Assembly: GCA_038125725.1 (NCBI GenBank)
Contig: JAYPEK010000036.1
Coordinates: forward strand, 1 to 36,516
Origin: TMED8 sp038125725
GTDB taxonomy: Bacteria; Pseudomonadota; Alphaproteobacteria; Rhodospirillales; Casp-alpha2
Reading direction: 5' to 3'
Length of the DNA stretch: 36,516 nucleotides
Within the stretch, counting starts at the first letter, position 1, and each line of letters begins with the position of its first letter. Shown in pieces: positions 14,478-22,829 of the stretch. The notes below the pieces were generated by a model. The model ran no database searches and was not told where the DNA came from. It saw only the letters and a list, made by a program, of their open reading frames with translations. Made by a program: the position numbers and the translations under genes.

Positions 14478-15893
14478 CTAGAGCCCGGGCACGCGTTCGT
14501 GCCAGTCGGTTCGTGCCTGATAGGCATGCCCGACGCGCAGCATGGTCGCTTCGTCGAAGGGACGCGCCACCACCTGGAAGGCGGTCGGCAGGCCGTTCGG
14601 CGTGAAGCCGCAAGGCACCGTCAGCGCCGGCAGGCCGAGGAAGTTGATCGGCCGGGTGCAATGGCCGAAGCGGACGACCATCTCGGCGAAGCCGGGATTT
14701 GCGGCCATGTCGGTCTCGGCGATGGTCGGCACCTCCGAGATCATCACCGGGCAATGCAGCACGTCGACCTTGTCGAAGACGGCCGCCGCGAATTCCGCCA
14801 ACAGTGGCGCGCGCAGGTCGCGGGCCTGCAGGTAGCGCGTCGCCGGCGTCGCCAATCCGGTGGCCATGCGGGCCCGGGTCTGGCTGCCGTAGTCTTGGGC
14901 CTGCGTCTGCAGCCAGCGCTGATGGATCGACGCACCCTCGGTGGCGGTGATCAGGCTGGTCAGCGGGTTGGAAAGCGCGATGCTGTCTGGGATGGTCACG
15001 CCGACCAGTTCCGCCCCGGCATCGACCAGCGGGTCCAGGCTGGCCTGCACCATCTCCGCCACCACCGGCTCCACCGGATCGTAGAAGTAGGTCTCCGGCA
15101 CGCCGATGCGAAGGCCCTTCAAGTCGCCGTCGAGGCCGGCGGTGAAATCGGGGACGGAAAGCCGGCTCGATGTCGGGTCGCGCGGATCGTGCCCGGCGAT
15201 CTCCTGGAACATCAGCGCCGTGTCCTCCACCGTCCGCGCCAGCGGTCCGAGCGTGTCGAGCGACGGCGACAGGGGCATGGCGCCGAAGCGGCTGACGCGG
15301 CTCCAGGTCGGCTTCAGGCCGGTGACGCCGTTGCAACAGGCGGGGAAGCGGATCGATCCGCCGGTATCCGAGCCCATGGCGCCGAACACCAGGCGCGCCG
15401 CCACCGACGCGCCCGACCCGCTGGACGAGCCGCCGGTGATATGCGCGGTGTTCCAGGGGTTCCTTGGCGTCGGCATGACCTCGTTGTGGCCGGTGACGCC
15501 GAGCGCGAATTCCACCATGTTAAGGCGCGCGATATCGAGCGCGCCGGCGGCATCCAGGCGCTCCAGCACGGTGCCGGTCTCCGGCGCGACGAAATCGGCG
15601 CGGATTTTGGAGCCGCAGCCGGAAATCCGTCCGGCCCGGTAGAACATGTCCTTGTGCGCCAGCGGCACGCCATGCAGCGGGCCCGTGGCATCGCCTCTGG
15701 CCAGCGCCGCGTCGGCCGCGCGCGCCTGGGCGAGAGCGGCGTCCGGATCCAGATCGGCGATGGCCGCGATTTTGCCCCCGTGCGCTTCCATGCGCACGAG
15801 ACAGGCGCGGGTCGCCTCCTCCGACGATATCTCGCGCGCCCGGATGGCGCGGGCGACGGCGGCCAGCGAGAGGAGCGCGATTTCGTCACTCAT
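14478..15893 (-). CDS. amidase (GatA/AtzE-like amidase-signature family)
   Basis: A 471-residue amidase-signature enzyme. Its triad lies in GVPLAHKDMFYRAGRISGCG (Lys), ITGGSSSGSGASVAARL (cis-Ser) and GAMGSDTGGSIRFPACCNGV (nucleophile). TPRNPWNTAHITGGSSSGSG and GLKPTWSRVSRFGAMPLSPS make it closer to the GatA/AtzE branch than the amidase at 13064-14470. CCNGV contains two adjacent cysteines just after the nucleophile. The ATG overlaps the end of a 65-residue gene by eight bases (ATGAGTGA), showing translational coupling. In AtzG-AtzE and GatC-GatA pairs a small partner chain plays an accessory role; a similar role here is only an inference from context. Confidence 0.9.
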   Translation of the reverse strand: MSDEIALLSLAAVARAIRAREISSEEATRACLVRMEAHGGKIAAIADLDPDAALAQARAADAALARGDATGPLHGVPLAHKDMFYRAGRISGCGSKIRADFVAPETGTVLERLDAAGALDIARLNMVEFALGVTGHNEVMPTPRNPWNTAHITGGSSSGSGASVAARLVFGAMGSDTGGSIRFPACCNGVTGLKPTWSRVSRFGAMPLSPSLDTLGPLARTVEDTALMFQEIAGHDPRDPTSSRLSVPDFTAGLDGDLKGLRIGVPETYFYDPVEPVVAEMVQASLDPLVDAGAELVGVTIPDSIALSNPLTSLITATEGASIHQRWLQTQAQDYGSQTRARMATGLATPATRYLQARDLRAPLLAEFAAAVFDKVDVLHCPVMISEVPTIAETDMAANPGFAEMVVRFGHCTRPINFLGLPALTVPCGFTPNGLPTAFQVVARPFDEATMLRVGHAYQARTDWHERVPGL

Positions 15894-16083
15894 CGCTCAA
15901 CCCCTCGGGCGCCAGTTGGTGCAGCAGCCGGGTGAAGGCCGAGGGCTCGGCCTCGAACGCAAGGCGGTCCAGGTGCGCCTGAACCAGCTCGCTGCCGGCC
16001 CGGGACGGCCTGGAAAGGTCGTCCGCGGTGTCGATGGCCTGGAAATCCCGCAGCCAGGCGGCGATGTCTGAAGTGTCACTCAT
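15886..16083 (-). CDS. small protein translationally coupled to amidase
   Basis: A 65-residue protein starting MSDTSDIAAWLRDFQ and ending LLHQLAPEGLSDE. ATG 16083 has AGAGGAG about six bases upstream, better than a possible longer start at 16104. Its stop overlaps the amidase start by eight bases. It is predicted to be mostly helical and acidic, with no cysteines, signal peptide or membrane segment. I do not recognise the family. Position and size recall GatC or AtzG (DUF4089), small partners of amidase-fold enzymes, but motif similarity to either is not evident. It is divergent from the DUF924 gene. Confidence 0.7.
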   Translation of the reverse strand: MSDTSDIAAWLRDFQAIDTADDLSRPSRAGSELVQAHLDRLAFEAEPSAFTRLLHQLAPEGLSDE

Positions 16084-16148
16084 TTGGGTCTCCTCTCGGG
16101 ACATGTTAGGGTTCCGAACGCCAAGGAGAAAGGGCGAAGGAGATGGGG

Positions 16149-16709
16149 ATGGGACGGGCGAAAGAGGTCTTGGAATTTTGGTTCGGCACCAGCGCCGTCG
16201 ATGCGGACGTGGAGTTCCGCGAGGCCTGGTTCAAGGTCGATCCGGCTTTCGACGCGGAGATCGAGGCGAGTTTCGGCGCCGATGCGCGCGCCGCCGCCGA
16301 GGGCGGGTTCGACGATTGGCTGGCTGGCGCGGGTTCGAGCCTGGCGCTTTGTATCCTGCTCGATCAGTTTCCTCGCAACCTGTTCCGAGGCAGCGGCCAG
16401 GCCTTTGCCACCGACGCCAAGGCGCGCGAGGTGGCGCGCACGGCGCTGGAGAAGGGGTTCGACAAGCAACTGGCGGCGGTGCCGCGATCGTTCCTGTACC
16501 TGCCGTTCATGCACAGCGAGGACATCGCCGACCAGATCCGCAGCGTCGAGCTTTACCGCGCGCTCGGCAACGAGAGCCAGTTCCGCTATGCCCTCGACCA
16601 CCATTATGTGATCTCCCGCTTCGGCCGGTTCCCGACCCGCAACGCGGCGCTGGGCCGAGATACGACGGCGGAGGAGGCCGAGTTCCTGAAGGGCTTCAAC
16701 GCCTTTTGA
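16149..16709 (+). CDS. DUF924 family protein
   Basis: A 186-residue cytosolic protein of the DUF924 family. Visible family motifs are KEVLEFWFG at the N-terminus, WFKVDPAFDAEIEASFGAD, LCILLDQFPRNLFRGSGQAF and FLYLPFMHSEDIADQIRSVE, then LYRALGNESQFRYALDHHY. The family has a TPR-like helical fold and no established biochemical role. AAGGAG at 16137-16142 is six bases from the ATG at 16149, but only touches the alternative ATG at 16143, so the shorter start is preferred. It is divergent from the small amidase-linked gene and convergent with the DUF2141 gene. Confidence 0.9.
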   Translation: MGRAKEVLEFWFGTSAVDADVEFREAWFKVDPAFDAEIEASFGADARAAAEGGFDDWLAGAGSSLALCILLDQFPRNLFRGSGQAFATDAKAREVARTALEKGFDKQLAAVPRSFLYLPFMHSEDIADQIRSVELYRALGNESQFRYALDHHYVISRFGRFPTRNAALGRDTTAEEAEFLKGFNAF

Positions 16710-16732
16710 TCAGTATTCCCGATCAGTATTCC
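16708..16732. repeat. 12-bp direct duplication holding two convergent stop codons
   Basis: GATCAGTATTCC occurs at 16708-16719 and again at 16721-16732. The first copy contributes the end of the DUF924 stop codon (TGA 16707-16709); the second, read on the other strand, contributes the DUF2141 stop (16725-16723). A local duplication may have restored or shifted one of the stops. Confidence 0.7.
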
Positions 16733-17151
16733 ATGACGATGCGGGTTTCGTTGTCGCCATCGCCGACGTCGAACGCGGCCTCCGGGAAGGTCGGCGGGCC
16801 GAGAAACACCTGGGCACCCTTGGAGAACGCATAGCCTTCCAGCGGAAAACCGATGACGTTGGTGTCGAAGTCGTGGTTGCCGTTCTCGTCGTGATAGGTG
16901 GCGACGGCGTAGGCGCCGGGCGCCAGCCCCTCGAAACGCGCGCTGGCGATGCCGCCCTGGATCAAGACCTTGCGTTCGTCGAGCATGCCGTCTCCGTCGG
17001 GGAACGCCTCGGGACGGTTGTAGAGCGCGATGTGGACGTCGCCCTTGTCGTTCCTGAGGCCGGTGATCGTGACGGTCAGATCGGCGGCCAAGGCAGTTGC
17101 CGGTCCGGCGCCGAGCGCCAGGGCGGTCAAGGCGGTGCGGACGATGCCCAT
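16723..17151 (-). CDS. DUF2141 domain protein, exported
   Basis: A 142-residue protein with a Sec-type signal peptide (MGIVRTALTALALGAGPATA, cleavage near ALA-AD), followed by a beta-rich DUF2141 domain. Family features visible are LTVTITGLRNDKGDVHIALY, GLAPGAYAVATYHDENGNHD, and FDTNVIGFPLEGYAFSKGA with the conserved G.P.EGY.FS block. DUF2141 proteins are periplasmic or outer-membrane-associated, with no proven function. It is 11 bp downstream of a 76-residue hypothetical gene, so the two may be cotranscribed. No strong ribosome binding site is seen. Confidence 0.88.
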   Translation of the reverse strand: MGIVRTALTALALGAGPATALAADLTVTITGLRNDKGDVHIALYNRPEAFPDGDGMLDERKVLIQGGIASARFEGLAPGAYAVATYHDENGNHDFDTNVIGFPLEGYAFSKGAQVFLGPPTFPEAAFDVGDGDNETRIVMEY

Positions 17152-17162
17152 GGCCGGGCGCG

Positions 17163-17393
17163 TCAGACTTCGATGTTGAGGTAGAAACCCCGCGGCACGT
17201 TTTCGCGCGGCGGCTGGTCGTTGGAAAGAATCTGGTTGAGGCGCCTGAGACCGCGCCGTTCGTGCTCGGTCTGCTGCGGGCTGGCCACCGCGGCGCGGGC
17301 CTGGACCTCGCGCACAGAGGAGGAACCGTAGTGGGCTGGGCGCCGGGCCAGGCCCGCCGCTTCGCCGTTGAGATGTGTCAACCCATCCGTCAT
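17163..17393 (-). CDS. hypothetical 76-residue protein
   Basis: A short basic protein starting MTDGLTHLNGEAAGLARRPA and ending NVPRGFYLNIEV. It is predicted disordered in the middle (Gln, Arg and Glu-rich), with a hydrophobic, ordered-looking end. No family was recognised. The start lacks a ribosome binding site, and upstream the bases CGGCC-AATTTA-GGCCG form an imperfect palindrome. Support for being real: it is ATG-initiated, in the same direction as the DUF2141 gene 11 bp downstream, and fills a stretch with no better reading frame. It could be spurious. Confidence 0.5.
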   Translation of the reverse strand: MTDGLTHLNGEAAGLARRPAHYGSSSVREVQARAAVASPQQTEHERRGLRRLNQILSNDQPPRENVPRGFYLNIEV

Positions 17394-17462
17394 TCGGCCA
17401 ATTTAGGCCGAAATGGTTAACGGAATCTCAAAGCGCCGGTTGAGTGCGTGATGAACTGCCGG

Positions 17463-17978
17463 TCATTCCATGGTGTGGTGGTGAACCGACGGCGCGCCGC
17501 CTTCGCGGAACCTCTCAAGGCCCCAGCGGACGCTGGGAAAGGCCAGTTCGTCCCAGGGGATCTCGTCCCAGGCCAGCAACGCCACGTCTTCGCTTTCCGG
17601 GCCGGCGGCGAACGACGGGGTCTCCATCTCCGCCTTGTGGATGACGTAGACCTGGCTGATGCGTGGAATCTCGAAAATGCCGAGCACGCCGGTCACGCGC
17701 ACCTTGGCGGTGGCTTCTTCCCAGACTTCGCGCGCGGCGCCATCGGCCATGGTCTCGTTCAGTTCCATGAACCCGGCCGGAAATGTCCAGAAACCCTTGC
17801 GCGGCTCGATGGCGCGCCGGCACATCAGGAACTTGTCCTCCCATACGCAGACGGCGCCGACGATGACCTTGGGGTTTTCGTAGGCGATGTAGCCGCAGTC
17901 CATGCAGGTCAACCGCGGGCGGTCATCGCCGTCCGGGATGGTATGGACGTTCGGGCCTAGCTTGGAAGGCGCGTTCAT
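17463..17978 (-). CDS. NUDIX hydrolase
   Basis: A 171-residue NUDIX hydrolase, a family that cleaves nucleoside-diphosphate-linked compounds. The NUDIX box (GX5EX7REUXEEXGU) appears as GFMELNETMADGAAREVWEE followed by AT, with the usual final Gly replaced by Thr-Ala. Before it is a zinc-ribbon-like remnant, TCMDCGYIAYENPKVIVG, with a single CxxC, similar to the NADH-pyrophosphatase-related group. The end is HHHTME. Start MNAPSKLG (17978) is chosen over an upstream in-frame start at 18110, which would add Arg-rich, low-complexity sequence. The preferred substrate cannot be told. Confidence 0.9.
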   Translation of the reverse strand: MNAPSKLGPNVHTIPDGDDRPRLTCMDCGYIAYENPKVIVGAVCVWEDKFLMCRRAIEPRKGFWTFPAGFMELNETMADGAAREVWEEATAKVRVTGVLGIFEIPRISQVYVIHKAEMETPSFAAGPESEDVALLAWDEIPWDELAFPSVRWGLERFREGGAPSVHHHTME

Positions 17979-18184
17979 GCGTGCACTGTGGCGGGGCGGC
18001 GTTGAAATGTAAAGTCGGCGCGCGCCCGCGCCGGCGCGCAACCGCGCCTTGTAATGGCATGGAAAATCGTGCCAATCTAAGGGTTTGGGGCCATATCGGC
18101 CGATTCGCAACGGGGACGCCGGCGCAACCGATGGTGCAGGATTCCGACTACGAGCATCAGTTCCTCGACTTGAAGGGCGAAGGG

Positions 18185-20083
18185 ATGGACGACCGGACGT
18201 TCCTTGGCCGGACGAGCCTGTCGACGCGAACCACCATGTTCGTGATGGTCGGCCTGTGTGCGCTGATCGCCTTGGCCGGAATCTTCATTTATGTCGATCA
18301 GCGTCTGGCCGGCGCCATCAACGATGCGCGCCATGCCCGTGATATCGGCCAACTGGCCGGCCGGGTGGAGGCCGGGATCGCCCGCGCGCGGTCGCTGGAG
18401 AAGGTGTTCATCCTCGACAAGCAGCCGGCGCTGGTGGAATCCTTCGCCATCGAGATCGATTCCGTCGAGGCCGCCCTCGACGGCCTGGTGCAGTTCCCGG
18501 AAGCGGCGGCGCAGCGCCAGCATATCGCCACGTTGCGCGACGGCATCGCCCAGTACGACCAGCAATTCGGCGAGTTCGTTCGCGCCGAGGAGGCGCTTGG
18601 CCTGACCACCGAAACCGGGCTCAGCCACCGCCTGCACGCGACCTCGCAGGCGCTGGTGAAGGGCTTCACCGAAGCCAAGATGGCCAACCTGGCCGACCAG
18701 ATCATCCGTATCGACCGCGAAGGCCAGGAGACGCTCCGCTCGACCTCCGAACAGGGCGTCACTGAGATCAAGGAGCGCTACAAGGCGCTGCTGGCGTTCC
18801 TGGATGCGTCGCGGCTGCCGGCCAAGCTGAAATCCGATCTTGGCAACATGATCAAGGCGCATGAGACCGACATGCTGACCATGCTGAATTCGCGTTTCGC
18901 GCTGGAACGCGAGCGCGGCCGGTTCGGCGAGATCACCGCCTATATGGACCCGAGCCTCGATAGCCTCGTCGACTTCAGCGCCGATCTGGCCACTGGCGCC
19001 GCCCGGCGGCTCGACAGGGCGCAGGCCTTCAGCCGCTACATGATCGGCGGGTCCACGGTGGCCATCGTGCTGTGGTTCATGTTCGCCGGCATGATCCTGC
19101 TGCGCAGCGTGTTCGGGCCGGTGCGCGGGCTGGCGGATGCGGCGGCCAGGCTTGCCGGCGGCGACCGCGGCGTGCCGATTCCGGCACGCGGCAACATCGA
19201 CGCCACCGGACAGATCGCCCGGGCGCTGGACAAATGGGCCGACGACCTGGTCGACGTGGACATGATCCGCCGCCAGCTCGAGCAGACACAGAGCAAGATG
19301 GAGCACGTGGCAGAGGAGGCCGAGCGCAAGGCGCACGCCGCCGCCGAAGCCGCCAAGGCGGCGATGCTGGCCGAACTTGAAGCACCGGAACCGCCACCGA
19401 TGCCCGAACCTGAACCCGAACCCGAACCCGAGCCCGAGCCGGAAATGCCGGCAGACGCGCGCGAGTATCGGCGTCCGCCGCCGCCGGAACCCAGGTACGA
19501 CATGCCGGGTGGGCCGATCTCGTCGGTCAGCCAGCAATTGACCCATTTCAGCGAATACGTCTCCGCCGCCGCGCACGATGTGGAACGGACCGAAGCGCTG
19601 GTACGTTCGCTCAGTGAGGCGACCCAACAGATCGACCTTTTGGGATCGTTGGTGACGGCGGTGCGCGACCAGGTCAACCTGTTGGCGTTCCGCTCTTCGC
19701 CCAGGGATTATGGTGGCGGTGAGAACCTGATCCATTTCAACGCCGACGAACGGCCGCAATCGGGCGGTTTCGATGATCCGGTCTCGGCCGGGCGCCTGGA
19801 TGCCATCCGCGAAACCACGGAGCGTGCCGAACGCGCGTTGCAAGGCGTGCGGCTTTCGGTCGACAACGTCTCGGTGGTTGCCCAGGACATCGCCTCGACG
19901 GCGTCGCGCCAGGCGATGGAGGCGACCAACAAACTGTTGGCGCAGTCGCAATACCTGCAGAACATGCTCGACGACATCATGACCCGCATCCATCCCTCGC
20001 CCTATGGCCGGTTGAGCGCACCCGAACCGCGCGACCAGCAGCAACCGCCGGGTTGGCAGGGAACGCCGCCCCGCAGGCGCTGA
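18185..20083 (+). CDS. chemoreceptor-like membrane protein with HAMP and degenerate signalling domain
   Basis: A 632-residue inner-membrane protein with chemoreceptor layout. TM1 is about residues 18-37 (FVMVGLCALIALAGIFIYV). Then comes a ~245-residue helical periplasmic domain of the HBM/4-helix type, TM2 at about 286-307 (TVAIVLWFMFAGMILL), and a HAMP domain (RSVFGPVRGLADAAARLAGG). After it lies a low-complexity linker with a Pro-Glu run (about 403-421). The cytoplasmic helical part has AVRDQVNLLAF, which echoes the MCP tip consensus I..QTNLLALNA, but is followed by RSSPRDYGGGENLIHF in place of the conserved EAARAGE hairpin. A CheA/CheW-type output is therefore doubtful. Start 18185 has AAGGG seven bases upstream; longer versions lack support. 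Confidence 0.85.
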   Translation: MDDRTFLGRTSLSTRTTMFVMVGLCALIALAGIFIYVDQRLAGAINDARHARDIGQLAGRVEAGIARARSLEKVFILDKQPALVESFAIEIDSVEAALDGLVQFPEAAAQRQHIATLRDGIAQYDQQFGEFVRAEEALGLTTETGLSHRLHATSQALVKGFTEAKMANLADQIIRIDREGQETLRSTSEQGVTEIKERYKALLAFLDASRLPAKLKSDLGNMIKAHETDMLTMLNSRFALERERGRFGEITAYMDPSLDSLVDFSADLATGAARRLDRAQAFSRYMIGGSTVAIVLWFMFAGMILLRSVFGPVRGLADAAARLAGGDRGVPIPARGNIDATGQIARALDKWADDLVDVDMIRRQLEQTQSKMEHVAEEAERKAHAAAEAAKAAMLAELEAPEPPPMPEPEPEPEPEPEPEMPADAREYRRPPPPEPRYDMPGGPISSVSQQLTHFSEYVSAAAHDVERTEALVRSLSEATQQIDLLGSLVTAVRDQVNLLAFRSSPRDYGGGENLIHFNADERPQSGGFDDPVSAGRLDAIRETTERAERALQGVRLSVDNVSVVAQDIASTASRQAMEATNKLLAQSQYLQNMLDDIMTRIHPSPYGRLSAPEPRDQQQPPGWQGTPPRRR

Positions 20084-20202
20084 TGGGTTGAATTCGGCCG
20101 CGTGAAAGCGTATGTGCACACGCGGATCGTGAACGCGAGCGGAACTAGGCCCGGGACGGGGTGCCTTCGCTCGGCGAAGCACGACGCTTGGGAGAGAAAT
20201 TG

Positions 20203-21021
<819 letters not shown>

Positions 21022-21032
21022 GGAGAGAGCCG

Positions 21033-21527
21033 ATGCAAGCCCGCCAGATCACCTTGGAACCCCTGACGCAGGAAGCTTTTCAGCCGTTCGGCGATGTCCT
21101 GGAAGCGGCGGGCGATCCGGACATGATCATCAACGAAGGCAAGTGCGGGCGGTTCCACGACCTGGCGCGGCTCGACTATGCCGACGAAGGCGGTCGCGCT
21201 GGCATCAACATCTTCCGCTCGGAGGCGCGCCCGCTGCCCTATAGCTTCCAACTGATGGAGCGCCATCCGTTGGGCTCGCAGGCCTTCATGCCGATGAGCG
21301 CCGACCCCTTCCTGGTCATCGTGGCGCCCGACGCGGGCGACAAGCCGGGCCTGCCGCGCGCCTTCAAGAGCAAACCCTTCCAAGGCGTCAACTACCTGCG
21401 CGGCACCTGGCACGGCGTCCTGGCGCCGTTGGTGGACGCGGCGGAGTTCCTGGTCGTCGACCGCATCGGCGGCGGCGACAATCTCGAGGAATTCGTCTTC
21501 GACGCGCCCTATACGGTGATCGCCTAG
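21033..21527 (+). CDS. allA: ureidoglycolate lyase
   Basis: AllA splits ureidoglycolate into glyoxylate and urea. The 164-residue product starts MQARQITLEPLTQEAFQPFG and has the family motifs INIFRSEARPLPYSFQLMER, HPLGSQAFMPMSADPFLVIV, GVNYLRGTWHGVLAPLVDAA and FLVVDRIGGGDNLEEF. It closely matches the E. coli enzyme in length (160). GGAGAG precedes the ATG. It sits directly after allE, whose product is its substrate. No allantoinase, allantoate amidohydrolase or urease gene is in the window. Its end is convergent with pgk, with only four bases between. Confidence 0.95.
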   Translation: MQARQITLEPLTQEAFQPFGDVLEAAGDPDMIINEGKCGRFHDLARLDYADEGGRAGINIFRSEARPLPYSFQLMERHPLGSQAFMPMSADPFLVIVAPDAGDKPGLPRAFKSKPFQGVNYLRGTWHGVLAPLVDAAEFLVVDRIGGGDNLEEFVFDAPYTVIA

Positions 21528-21531
21528 CCGT

Positions 21532-22731
21532 CTATCCGGCGTCTTGCAGGGCGGCGACGCCTGGCAGAGTGCGGCCCTCCAGCCATTCCAGGAAAGCGCC
21601 GCCGGCGGTCGAGACGTAGGAGAACTGCTCCACCGCGCCGGCATTGGCCAGCGCCGCAACGGTGTCTCCACCGCCCGCCACCGAAAGCAGCAATCCCTCG
21701 ACCGTCAGCCGTGCGGCCTCGCGGGCCACGGCGTTGGTGCCCATGTCGAAGGGCGAGATCTCGAAGGCGCCGAGCGGGCCGTTCCAGACCACCGTCTTGC
21801 AACCGGCCAGGCGCTGTTTCAGATCGTCGATGCTGGCTGGGCCGACGTCGAGGATCATGGCGTCATCGGGCACCGCCTCGACCGGCACCGTCTCGCTGGC
21901 CGCACCCTCGGCGAATTCCTTGGCTACAACGGCGTCGATCGGCAGCACCACTTCGCAGCCCGCCGCGGCGGCTTTCTCCATGATGTCGCGCGCCTGGTCG
22001 GCCATGTCGGGCTCGCAGAGCGACTTGCCGACGGCAACGCCCTGGGCGAACAGGAAAGTGTTGGCCATGCCGCCGCCGATGACGAGCTGGTCGACCCGCT
22101 CGATCAGGTGGCCGAGCACCGCCATCTTGGTGGAAATCTTGGCGCCGCCGACAACGGCGGCGACCGGATGCGCCGGGTTCTCGAGCGCGCCGGCGAGGGC
22201 CGAAAGCTCGGCCTCCATCAGCCGCCCGGCGGCGGTGGGCAGGCGACGCGCGATGGCTTCGGTCGAGGCATGCGCCCGATGCGCGCAGGAGAAGGCGTCG
22301 TTGACGTAGATATCGCCGAGCGCCGCCAGTTGATCGGCGAAGGCCGCGTCGTTCTTCTCTTCCTCCGCATGGAAGCGGAGGTTCTCGAGCATGACGATCT
22401 CGCCGTCGCCGGCGGCCGCAATGGCTTTTTCCGCCGCTTCGCCGACGCAGTCGGTGGCGGTGACGACGGGCTTGCCGATGGCCTTCTCCAGGGCGGCGGC
22501 GACCGGCTTCAAGGACATCTCCGGCACCACCTGGCCCTTGGGCCGGCCGAAGTGCGACATGACGATGACCTTGGCACCTTTGTCCATGAGATCGCGGAGC
22601 GTCGGCAAGGAGCGGTCGATGCGCGTGGTGTCGCTGACGTTGCCGTCGCGCATGGGCACGTTGAGGTCGCAACGGACCAGGACCTTGCGGCCCTGGACAT
22701 CCAAATCATCGATGGTTTTGAACGTGGACAT
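21532..22731 (-). CDS. pgk: phosphoglycerate kinase
   Basis: Pgk interconverts 1,3-bisphosphoglycerate + ADP and 3-phosphoglycerate + ATP in glycolysis, gluconeogenesis and the Calvin cycle. The 399-residue enzyme has RKVLVRCDLNVPMRDGNVSD, the substrate-binding HFGRPKG, LENLRFHAEEEKND, VVGGAKISTKMAVLGHLIER, NGPLGAFEISPFDMGTNAVA and SVAGGGDTVAALANAG with the C-terminal GGAFLEWLEGRTLPG. All catalytic and nucleotide-binding motifs are intact and length is usual. It stands apart from gap and fba. A promoter-like pair at 22785-22813 suggests its own transcription rather than read-through from lysE 98 bp upstream. Confidence 0.98.
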   Translation of the reverse strand: MSTFKTIDDLDVQGRKVLVRCDLNVPMRDGNVSDTTRIDRSLPTLRDLMDKGAKVIVMSHFGRPKGQVVPEMSLKPVAAALEKAIGKPVVTATDCVGEAAEKAIAAAGDGEIVMLENLRFHAEEEKNDAAFADQLAALGDIYVNDAFSCAHRAHASTEAIARRLPTAAGRLMEAELSALAGALENPAHPVAAVVGGAKISTKMAVLGHLIERVDQLVIGGGMANTFLFAQGVAVGKSLCEPDMADQARDIMEKAAAAGCEVVLPIDAVVAKEFAEGAASETVPVEAVPDDAMILDVGPASIDDLKQRLAGCKTVVWNGPLGAFEISPFDMGTNAVAREAARLTVEGLLLSVAGGGDTVAALANAGAVEQFSYVSTAGGAFLEWLEGRTLPGVAALQDAG

Positions 22732-22784
22732 GTGATTTTCCCTTGGCTGCGTTGAGTGGAACCACTCTCTGCTGGCATCATTCG

Positions 22785-22820
22785 GTTATAAGATCGGCCA
22801 TCGGGACTGGCCAGCCCCGA
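22785..22820 (-). promoter_or_regulatory. candidate pgk promoter overlapping a 20-bp palindrome
   Basis: On the minus strand TGGCCA (22813-22808) and TATAAC (22790-22785) are spaced by 17 bases. The -35 lies in the middle of a near-perfect 20-bp palindrome at 22801-22820 (one mismatched pair). Further on, in the predicted leader, GAGTGG-TT-CCACTC (22767-22754) is a second perfect inverted repeat. The palindromes could be operator sites or leftover terminator stems of the lysE/ccm transcript. Confidence 0.35.
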
Positions 22821-22829
22821 ATGGTGAAT

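Noticed and set aside
15886..16083. Naming the small amidase-linked gene atzG or gatC
   Set aside because: Context fits but no diagnostic residues are seen, so it is left unnamed.
17981..18184. Longer N-terminus for the chemoreceptor-like gene
   Set aside because: The added Cys/Arg-rich sequence overlaps the NUDIX promoter region and lacks a ribosome binding site; AAGGG precedes ATG 18185.
18077..20182. Long minus-strand reading frame (701 codons) opposite the chemoreceptor-like gene
   Set aside because: Low-complexity Arg/Gly/His-rich sequence without domains; the plus strand encodes TM helices and HAMP.
21544..22755. Plus-strand frame of 403 codons opposite pgk
   Set aside because: Antisense shadow of a fully conserved housekeeping gene.
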